Source: Comamonas kerstersii
GTDB taxonomy: Bacteria > Pseudomonadota > Gammaproteobacteria > Burkholderiales > Burkholderiaceae_C
Reading direction: 5' to 3'
DNA length: 64,000 nucleotides
Assembly (NCBI RefSeq): GCF_008801935.1
Contig: NZ_VZOT01000003.1
Span: 186,001-250,000 of the forward strand
Position numbers and translations under genes: made by a program. This document shows positions 57,767-64,000 of the stretch, one piece after another. Numbering within the stretch: the first letter of the stretch is position 1; each line of letters starts with the position of its first letter. The notes under the pieces are model-generated. The model had not been told where the DNA came from. It did not search any database and saw only the letters and a program-made list of their open reading frames with translations.

Positions 57767-59293
57767 CTACACATTCCGCTTCTGACCGCGCGCCTGCGCC
57801 ATGCGGCGTCTGGCCCAGCCTTTGAGCAGTGCTGGTGCTGCGATCAGAACCACCACCACGATCAGCAACACCAGGGCCAGGGGACGCTGCACAAAGATGG
57901 CCCAGCTGCCATGGCCCACAGCCAGCGCCTGGCGCAGCTGCACCTCGGCCAGTGGCCCCAGTGCCACACCAATCACCAGCGGGGTGACAGGAAAGTCAAA
58001 GCGTCGCATGGCCACGCCCAGCAGCCCCAGGCCATACAGCAGGCACAGATCGCCCACACTCTGGCGCATGCCATAGACCCCGGCTGTCGCCAGCACCAGC
58101 ATGGCCGCATGCAGGTGTGGGCGGGGAATGCGCAGCAGCGGCGTCCACATGCGCACCAGCGGCATGTTCAGCACCCACAGCATGAGGTTGCTGATAAACA
58201 GCGAGCCCATCAGCACCCACACCAGCCAGTAGCCATTGCTGAACCACTGCGGCCCAGGCTGCATGCCGTAGTTCTGAAAGGCGCCCAGCATCACTGCCGT
58301 GGCATTGCTGGTGGGAATGCCCATGACCAGCAGCGGAATCAAGGCCGCCGTCACCGTGGCATTGTTCGCAGCTTCCGGCCCGGCCACGCCTTCAATCGCA
58401 CCCTCACGCCCAAACTCCCTGCGGCGCGGCTCGGAGGCCATATAGCGCTCCGAGGCATAGCTCACATACGTGGGCATATCCACGCCGCCCAGCGGTACAC
58501 AGCCAAACGGCAGGCCAATGGCCGTACCGCGCAGCCAGGGCCGCCAGGAGCGCTTCCAGTCCTCGCGCGACATGCGTACACGCCCTACGGTGTTGAGCGT
58601 GTAGCGCACACGCCCTTCAAACATGGCTGCATGCAGCACCTCGGCCACGACCAGCAGGCCAACAGCTACCAGCACCATGTCAATGCCGTCGTACAGCAGC
58701 GGCAGCCCGCCTGTGAGCCGCTCCGTGCCGCCCACGGTTTCATGGCCGATGCAGGCCAGCGCAATGCCTGCGCACAGCGCCGTCACTCCACGCAGCGTGC
58801 TCTTGCCGATGGCGGCGCTCACCGCACCCAGTGCCATCACCATGAGCATGAAGATCTCTGCAGGCCCCAGCTTGCTCGCAATACCTGCCACCCAGGGCGC
58901 GGCCCAGACCACAAACAAGGCCGCCAGTGTGCCCGCAACCAGCGAACCCACCGCCGCCGTAGCCAGCGCCACCCCGGCACGGCCATTGAGCGCCATGCGC
59001 TTGCCCTCCATGGCTGTGACCATGCTGGCTGTCTCGCCCGGAGCGTTAAAAAGAATGGAGGTGGTCGAGCCGCCATACATGCCGCCACAGGCCACAGCAA
59101 TAAAGAAGATGAAAGCCTGGGTCACATCCACATGAAACGTCATGGGCAGCAGCAGCGCCATGGCTGCCGACGCACCAAAGCCCGGCAGCACGCCCATCAC
59201 CGTGCCCAGCACACAGCCTGCCAGTGCCCATGCCAGGTTCTGCACGGTACAGGCCAGCACCAGCCCCTGCCACAATGCCTGCATCACATCCAT
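57767..59293 (-). CDS. tctA: Tripartite tricarboxylate transporter large permease TctA, second copy
   Basis: 508 residues from ATG 59293, aligned on the first copy ([11 protein letters not shown] against [11 protein letters not shown]); a GTG at 59302 is also in frame. Same hallmarks as the copy at 1-1488: [19 protein letters not shown] and [18 protein letters not shown]. The two copies are clearly homologous but not recent duplicates. It overlaps tctB2 by about ten bases. No Bug receptor gene lies beside it. Confidence 0.93.
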   Translation of the reverse strand: MDVMQALWQGLVLACTVQNLAWALAGCVLGTVMGVLPGFGASAAMALLLPMTFHVDVTQAFIFFIAVACGGMYGGSTTSILFNAPGETASMVTAMEGKRMALNGRAGVALATAAVGSLVAGTLAALFVVWAAPWVAGIASKLGPAEIFMLMVMALGAVSAAIGKSTLRGVTALCAGIALACIGHETVGGTERLTGGLPLLYDGIDMVLVAVGLLVVAEVLHAAMFEGRVRYTLNTVGRVRMSREDWKRSWRPWLRGTAIGLPFGCVPLGGVDMPTYVSYASERYMASEPRRREFGREGAIEGVAGPEAANNATVTAALIPLLVMGIPTSNATAVMLGAFQNYGMQPGPQWFSNGYWLVWVLMGSLFISNLMLWVLNMPLVRMWTPLLRIPRPHLHAAMLVLATAGVYGMRQSVGDLCLLYGLGLLGVAMRRFDFPVTPLVIGVALGPLAEVQLRQALAVGHGSWAIFVQRPLALVLLIVVVVLIAAPALLKGWARRRMAQARGQKRNV

Positions 59294-59832
59294 GGCAGCC
59301 ACCCCGCTGGCAGGCTCACGCCCAGCACCCGTACAAACAGCACATACACCAGCGCCGCCAGCACCAGCCCCACCAGTACATCGGTCAGCACGCGCCTGCC
59401 GCGCAGGGGCAGATCAGGCTGTGCTGCGCGGCGCAGCCCCTGCAGAGCCAGCACGTAGCAAAGCGCTGCCGCCAGCACAAAACCGCTGTGGCGTATCAGC
59501 AGTGCACCCAGCAACATGCCTGCGCTCACCCACACCCAGGGTGTGATCTGCAGCTGCCCCTGCCCGGCAGACGCCGCCATGTTGCGCCAGCCCCCATGCC
59601 TTGCGTCCCACACCAGCCAGCCGCCACACAACAGCAATGCTGCAGCGCACAGCGTGGGCAGCAAAGCTGCACCACCATCGTTTTGCGCCGTCTGCGCAGG
59701 AATCCGCCATGCTCCCCATGCCAGCGCCAGTGCGGCCAGCACAATAGCGCCCCCCGCGCCCATCTGCCAGGCATGGCATGTCTGTCTTTCCATGGCTGTC
59801 TCGTTGTCTTGCTTGATGTTCTGTTCCGTCAT
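59284..59832 (-). CDS. tctB: Tripartite tricarboxylate transporter small permease TctB, second copy
   Basis: 182 residues with four hydrophobic segments, ending [15 protein letters not shown] lies about nine bases before ATG 59832. Coupled to the downstream tctA by overlap. A receptor gene is missing, so the pair probably works with a Bug protein encoded elsewhere. Confidence 0.88.
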   Translation of the reverse strand: MTEQNIKQDNETAMERQTCHAWQMGAGGAIVLAALALAWGAWRIPAQTAQNDGGAALLPTLCAAALLLCGGWLVWDARHGGWRNMAASAGQGQLQITPWVWVSAGMLLGALLIRHSGFVLAAALCYVLALQGLRRAAQPDLPLRGRRVLTDVLVGLVLAALVYVLFVRVLGVSLPAGWLPWM

Positions 59833-60030
59833 CGCATGCTTTCCTGTGATTGCGTCACTGCGGCAGACAGGACACAGGCTGCCACCTGTGACCGTTGGTC
59901 ATTCTGCGCAGGATCAAGGGCAGGCTGCCGCATCTTCCCGTTCATCGGTAGGGCTGCAGACAGGAAAAACCCGCAGCAGCATGCATATTCCTTCGCAGCA
60001 GAAGTTGCTACATCCGGGAAAATCACGGCC

Positions 60031-60465
60031 ATGAGTGAAATTTCTTCCATGCGCCTGGACAAGTGGCTGTGGGCTGCACGCTTTTACAAGACGCGCAGTC
60101 TTGCGGTTGAACAAATCAGCAAGAACCGCGTGACCGTGAACGCCATGGCAGCCAAGGCTTCGCGTGAAATCCGTGTAGGCGACACCATTGCCCTGCGTCA
60201 GGGTGATGTACCCAAGACCGTCAAGGTACTGGGCCTGAGCAATATGCGCGGCCCAGCCCCCGTGGCTCAGCAGCTGTACGCCGAAACGCCGGAGAGCATG
60301 GCCGAGCGTGCACGCCTGGCCGAGCAGCGCCGCCTGGCCCCTGAGCCAGCCGCCAGCATTGCCACCCAGCACACTGGCCGCCCTACCAAACGCGACCGGC
60401 GCAGCATCGAGCGCGTACGCCAGGACTGGGGCGATCGCTGGAGCGCCAGCTGGGACGGCAATTGA
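60031..60465 (+). CDS. hslR: S4-domain RNA-binding protein, Hsp15-like
   Basis: Binds 50S subunits carrying a stalled nascent chain in E. coli. 144 residues. The S4 domain begins MRLDKWLWAARFYKTRSLAV and continues ISKNRVTVNAMAAKASREIRVG; the tail is basic (RPTKRDRRSIERVRQDW), like E. coli HslR. ATG 60031 is used; ATG 60049 also fits the domain start. The much longer frame upstream runs antisense through tctBA and is rejected. Confidence 0.9.
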   Translation: MSEISSMRLDKWLWAARFYKTRSLAVEQISKNRVTVNAMAAKASREIRVGDTIALRQGDVPKTVKVLGLSNMRGPAPVAQQLYAETPESMAERARLAEQRRLAPEPAASIATQHTGRPTKRDRRSIERVRQDWGDRWSASWDGN

Positions 60466-60580
60466 GCCGCTGTCCAGACAAGGCCCAAAAACCATTCATC
60501 GGAACCTTTTGTCAAAACCTGCTCCAATCCCTTGCTATTGATTTGTGAACAACAGCCGCATAGGCTGCAAGGGATTTGCC

Positions 60581-61387
60581 GTGATTTCTCAGAAGTTTTC
60601 AGCACGCAGTGCACGTGCTGCCTTGGGTGCCCTTTTGGGCATCACCCTGCTCAGCGCCTGTCTGGGCAACAGTTCGAGCTCTCAGGCCAGTACCCCCGCC
60701 ACACCCGCAGCACGCGCTGCAACCAGTGACAGCTTCAAGAGCTGCCGCCAGTTCTTTGCCGCCGGCCAGCCGCCTATCATCCATACCCAGTCCAAACTGC
60801 GTGACCTGTGCTATGACGCCTTTGCCATCATGCACAACGGCAATACACGCACGCCCATGTATGTGGCGCAGCGCATGAACCGCGCACTGGTAGCCGATGC
60901 GGACGAAAAGCGCACCAACAAGTTCTTTGCAGACGCCCGTCTGCCTCGTGCCGAGCGTGCAGAACTGAGCGACTACAGGAACTCCGGTTACTCACGTGGC
61001 CACATGGCACCTGCTGCAGACATGCCCACCGCACAGGCCATGGCACAGAGCTTTTCGCTGGCCAATATGGTGCCCCAGTCCATGAAGCAGAACAGCGGCC
61101 CCTGGGCACGCATTGAAAAAGACACGCGCAGCTACGCCAGCCGCGCCAAGGGCGATGTCTACATCATCACCGGCCCCGTGTTTGACCCAAAGCCCAGCAC
61201 TGTGGGCGACAACAAGGTGGCTGTGCCCAGCTATCTGTACAAGCTGGTCTATGACGCCAGCACCAACCGCGCCTGGGCACACTGGCAGCCCAACCGCGAC
61301 GATGCACGTGTGAGCAAGCCCATCAGCTATGCCGAGCTGGTCAAGCGCACCGGCATTGAATTTCTGCCCGGCGTCCAGCCCCATTAA
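60581..61387 (+). CDS. DNA/RNA non-specific endonuclease lipoprotein
   Basis: 268 residues from GTG 60581, preferred to GTG 60545 because AAGGG lies eight bases before it and a lipoprotein signal then begins at residue 1. Lipobox LLSAC near 26 predicts anchoring to the membrane after export. NUC-family nuclease domain with the catalytic YSRGHMAPAADM (SRGH in place of the usual DRGH) and the metal-binding Asn in SLANMVPQ. Probably degrades external nucleic acid for nutrients. Confidence 0.85.
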   Translation: MISQKFSARSARAALGALLGITLLSACLGNSSSSQASTPATPAARAATSDSFKSCRQFFAAGQPPIIHTQSKLRDLCYDAFAIMHNGNTRTPMYVAQRMNRALVADADEKRTNKFFADARLPRAERAELSDYRNSGYSRGHMAPAADMPTAQAMAQSFSLANMVPQSMKQNSGPWARIEKDTRSYASRAKGDVYIITGPVFDPKPSTVGDNKVAVPSYLYKLVYDASTNRAWAHWQPNRDDARVSKPISYAELVKRTGIEFLPGVQPH

Positions 61388-61407
61388 ATTTCAAGCAAAA
61401 ATATCCG

Positions 61408-61439
61408 CTAGCGCTTATCTATCAAGCGCTGGCAGCTAT
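61408..61439. repeat. Palindromic repeat, copy G, forming the murI 3' end
   Basis: CTAGCGCTT, loop ATCTATC, AAGCGCTGG, CAGCTAT. Read leftward it encodes the last residues of MurI (PIAASA) and its stop codon. Confidence 0.85.
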
Positions 61440-62306
61440 GGGTTTTGAATCTACCTGCACTTGCACGCAGCGGCTGGCAGGCACATCCAGCCAACGCGCA
61501 GCAGCGGCCTGCAGCGCACTGAGCTGCCCGGTGGTCATGAGCTGTATCTGCTGCGCCCCAGCCAGCGCCGCCGGATCACGGTCTGCAGGCTCTGCACGCA
61601 GCGTCTGCGCCTTGGTCAGCAGACGGCGCGTCTGGCGTGCAACGGCTGCGCCGGTATCAATCAGCTGCACATCCGGCCCCACCAGGGCACGCAGCTGTGG
61701 CTTGGCAAACACATAGTGGGTGCAGCCCAGCACCAGCGTGTCCATCTCTCCAGTTTTCAAGCCAAATTGGCCTAAAGCGCTGATGTATCGGGCGCAAAGC
61801 GCTTGTACTTCCATAGCGCCATCTTCGGCCTGCGTACTCAGCTCAATCGCTCGTGCCAGGCCATCGCAGGCCTGTGCATGAAACTGCGTGTGCTGCCCAT
61901 GCTCGTGCAGCAGCTTGTGAAAGCGGCGGCTTTCCACCGTGCCGCGCGTGGCCATCACCCCCACATGGTGCGTCTGGCTGGAAAGGGATGCGGGCTTGAT
62001 AGCGGGCTCCACCCCGATCATGGGCAGATCCGGCAGGGCCGCACGCAGCGACTCCACCGCCGCAGCCGTGGCCGTATTGCAGGCAATCACCAGCGCCTTG
62101 ATGCCATGCCGGGCACGCAGATGGTGGGCAATCGCATGCGTGCGCGCCTGCACAAAGGCATCGCCACGCTCGCCATAGGGCGCATGGCCGCTGTCTGCCA
62201 GATAGACAAAGTGCTCCTGCGGTAATTCATGGCGCAGCGCCTGCAGCACGCTCAGGCCACCAATACCGCTGTCAAAAACACCAATGGGCGCAGCTGCCAA
62301 GGTCAT
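61422..62306 (-). CDS. murI: Glutamate racemase
   Basis: Makes D-glutamate for peptidoglycan. 294 residues from ATG 62306; the longer frame to 62390 is less likely. The two catalytic cysteines are in VIACNTATAA and VLGCTHYVF, and GVFDSGIGGLSVL is the N-terminal signature. The last six residues and stop come from a palindromic repeat that has become part of the reading frame. Confidence 0.94.
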   Translation of the reverse strand: MTLAAAPIGVFDSGIGGLSVLQALRHELPQEHFVYLADSGHAPYGERGDAFVQARTHAIAHHLRARHGIKALVIACNTATAAAVESLRAALPDLPMIGVEPAIKPASLSSQTHHVGVMATRGTVESRRFHKLLHEHGQHTQFHAQACDGLARAIELSTQAEDGAMEVQALCARYISALGQFGLKTGEMDTLVLGCTHYVFAKPQLRALVGPDVQLIDTGAAVARQTRRLLTKAQTLRAEPADRDPAALAGAQQIQLMTTGQLSALQAAAARWLDVPASRCVQVQVDSKPIAASA

Positions 62307-62462
62307 GATGTGAAAAAAGTCCGGAAGTCCACACAACAAGCCGCCAAGTATGCGCCTGCGCAGCCCATGGGCGAAGGCTGCAGACAACAAACCCCTGCAG
62401 GCCTGGGCCTTGCAGGGGCTCGTGACATACGCAAGCTCGCAGTCAACGCCGCGAACACCACC

Positions 62463-63146
62463 CTAGGGCATGGTTTCAAGATAGGTGGCCACCGCTGCAA
62501 TGTCCTGGTCCGTCATGGCCTTGGTCACGAATGCCATGTTCGGGTCAGAGCGCACGGTGCTGCCATCGCGGTAGCGCTTGAGCGTCATGTCCACATAACC
62601 GTAATGCTGGCCAGCAATGCGCGGCAGGCGCTCATTGCCATGACCGTCGGCAGCGTGGCAGTTGATGCAGATGCGCCCATAGTAAGCCTTGCCTCGGGCG
62701 TACAGTTCCTGGTCTGCAGGCTGACGCACAGGCAGTTTTTCCTTCTCGTAGAACAGCACCATGCCCACCATCTCATCGCGGTTCATGGCCTTGAGAATAC
62801 CTTCCATGAAAGCGTTCTTGCGCTCACTCTGCGAGAACTGGCGAATCTGTTCCACCAGATACGCCGGGTTCTGCCCCTCCAGATAAGGCACTTCCAGAAA
62901 CTCGCGGCTTTTCTGTGGTCCGTGGCAGTTGGCACACACTGCTGCGACTTTCTTGCCGAGGCTGTACAGCCGCTGACCCAGTTCCGGGTTGCCCTGGGCC
63001 TCCTGCAAACGCGCCTGCAGCGCTGCCTGGGTGATAGGTTGCTTGGAGTTGCTGCCAGCCATGGACCATGGTGCAACCAGCGACAACGCGGCAATCAATG
63101 CGGTTTTCAGGCACAGATGCCGCGGAACACAAAAGCGCAAATGCAT
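62463..63146 (-). CDS. Dihaem c-type cytochrome
   Basis: Secreted electron-transfer protein. 227 residues from ATG 63146, with a signal peptide ending near SMAGS. Two haem-binding sites: CANCH (residues about 71-75) and CINCH (about 160-164), each in a cytochrome c class I domain with a later Met ligand. It belongs to the cytochrome c4-like group. Its redox partner is not in the window. No strong ribosome site. Confidence 0.9.
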   Translation of the reverse strand: MHLRFCVPRHLCLKTALIAALSLVAPWSMAGSNSKQPITQAALQARLQEAQGNPELGQRLYSLGKKVAAVCANCHGPQKSREFLEVPYLEGQNPAYLVEQIRQFSQSERKNAFMEGILKAMNRDEMVGMVLFYEKEKLPVRQPADQELYARGKAYYGRICINCHAADGHGNERLPRIAGQHYGYVDMTLKRYRDGSTVRSDPNMAFVTKAMTDQDIAAVATYLETMP

Positions 63147-63419
63147 GGGTCGTTCAAAGCAAGAGGTGTAGGACAAAACCTCACCATTATCAATACATCT
63201 TCTTGCGATTCCAGCCCCTGTCTGCAGCTTCAACAAAGCTTGATCCAACAACTTGTCAAAGCGCAAAAAACACGCTCAATCAGCCTCGGACTAACCCTCA
63301 ATACGCGTATGCACCAATACGCTTTTACTTACGTTTGGTTTCAACTAGGGTTTCGCACGATCGTTCGTTTTTGAAAAGCGCCTGGCTGGTCCGCTCGACC
63401 AGCGCCGCATTGGAAGGTC

Positions 63420-64000
63420 ATGGTGAACCGCCGCATGAAACACATCAGCGTGACAAAAAAACTCTGGCTCAGCGTAGTCTGCATCGTTCTGGGGGCCATC
63501 ATCATCGTGGGCCATGCAGGCTATAACTCCGCCAGCCACCAGCAAAAGTTCAACCAGCAGGACAGCCTGCTGTCACAACGACTGGATCAGGCCGCACAGT
63601 GGAGCGCACTGGCCCAGGTCAACACCGTGCGCACACAGGCTGCACTGGCCAGCGGCAGCGCCGAGGATGCCCGTCGCTTTGAAGCGCAGATGGCACAGAC
63701 CCAGTCCACGCTGCAGATGCTGATTCAGCAGCTCACCACCACCAGCCTCGACGCTGAGCAGCAGGCCACGGTGCAGCTGCTGGCCCAGCAGCGCCAGCAG
63801 CTGCAAAGCCTGGGTGCACAGGCGCTGCAACTGAAAGCGCAGGGGCACAGCCTGCAGCTGCAGGATCTGCGTCAGCGCTATGACCAGGCCGCACAGGCCT
63901 ACATCCAGGCACTGCAGCAGTTTGTGAGTCAGCAGGCCGAGCAGCTGGCGCAGATGCGCTCTGACATGGGCGCCGCACGCCAGGGCGTAGTGCGTGCCGC
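63420..64000 (+). CDS. Methyl-accepting chemotaxis protein (N-terminal part)
   Basis: 193 codons are visible and the frame is open at the right edge. A short basic start, a transmembrane helix (about 15-33, LWLSVVCIVLGAIIIVGHAG) and a Gln/Ala/Leu-rich helical periplasmic domain with many QQ pairs fit a chemoreceptor sensor. The start is uncertain (ATG 63420, GTG 63423 or ATG 63435). The signalling domain is outside the window, so the call rests on the topology and the neighbourhood of other chemoreceptors. Confidence 0.6.
   Translation, partial: MVNRRMKHISVTKKLWLSVVCIVLGAIIIVGHAGYNSASHQQKFNQQDSLLSQRLDQAAQWSALAQVNTVRTQAALASGSAEDARRFEAQMAQTQSTLQMLIQQLTTTSLDAEQQATVQLLAQQRQQLQSLGAQALQLKAQGHSLQLQDLRQRYDQAAQAYIQALQQFVSQQAEQLAQMRSDMGAARQGVVRA

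Noticed and set aside
57722-59458. 578-residue His/Gln-rich frame antisense to tctA2
   Set aside because: It runs against a clear TctA gene and its composition follows from the reverse of Leu/Ala/Gly codons.
59224-60030. Extended N-terminus for the Hsp15-like protein
   Set aside because: The extension is antisense to tctBA and the S4 domain begins at the short start, matching E. coli HslR.
61780-61810. AAGCGCT pair inside murI as a repeat copy
   Set aside because: It lies in the middle of conserved coding sequence and lacks the loop and flanks of the family.

Overview
The window reads as chromosomal DNA of a betaproteobacterium of the Comamonadaceae, most likely Comamonas or a close relative. 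This is inferred from gene order (folC-dedD-cvpA-purF-metZ; tig-clpP-clpX-lon), the abundance of Tct/Bug tricarboxylate transport genes, hpnCDE squalene genes, a phasin, and the GC-rich codon use. No prophage, insertion sequence, CRISPR array or rRNA operon was seen.

Layout: 1-5395 holds a complete tripartite tricarboxylate system (tctC-tctB-tctA) divergent from its two-component regulator tctD-tctE. 5662-9285 has a type II NADH dehydrogenase, a hotdog thioesterase, a phasin, a candidate small RNA and a short-chain dehydrogenase behind a LiuR-like operator. 9391-10340 is an array of eight tRNAs (Ala, Glu, Asp). 10401-17532 is a leftward housekeeping block (gltX, metZ, purF, cvpA, dedD, folC). 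17580-23752 carries an ArsC-like reductase, a glycine-zipper envelope protein, ppnP, argG, acsA and a YqhA-type membrane protein. 24299-27868 is a glycine betaine/proline ABC transporter (proV-proW-proX) behind a strong promoter and a leader of about 360 nt. 28164-31911 has a DUF3334 protein, a PAS-GGDEF-EAL enzyme and an unrecognised protein. 32133-33038 is a second tRNA array (Leu, five Gly, Cys). 33146-39141 is lon-clpX-clpP-tig with tRNA-Leu upstream. 39536-44551 holds hpnC, a chemoreceptor, hpnD and hpnE. 44630-48764 has DUF2788, a HAD hydrolase, hemH, an H-NS-like protein and an MFS transporter. 48844-53205 is a CaiB/HMG-CoA lyase/Bug operon with a divergent LysR regulator. 53318-55673 is a sulfur module (periplasmic rhodanese, YeeE-type transporter and a 55-residue membrane protein). 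The right end carries a chemoreceptor, a second tctBA pair, an Hsp15-like RNA-binding protein, a nuclease lipoprotein, murI, a dihaem cytochrome c and the start of another chemoreceptor.

The content suggests a free-living organism feeding on organic acids: two Tct permeases, two Bug receptors, acetyl-CoA synthetase, CoA transferase/lyase catabolism, polyhydroxyalkanoate storage and at least two chemoreceptors.

The less ordinary signals are: a candidate small RNA whose single-stranded part matches the Shine-Dalgarno regions of four carbon-metabolism genes here; a family of seven palindromic repeats with AGCGCTT/AAGCGCT arms, some forming gene ends; a long foldable leader before proV; a short membrane protein in the sulfur module; and duplicated tRNA arrays.
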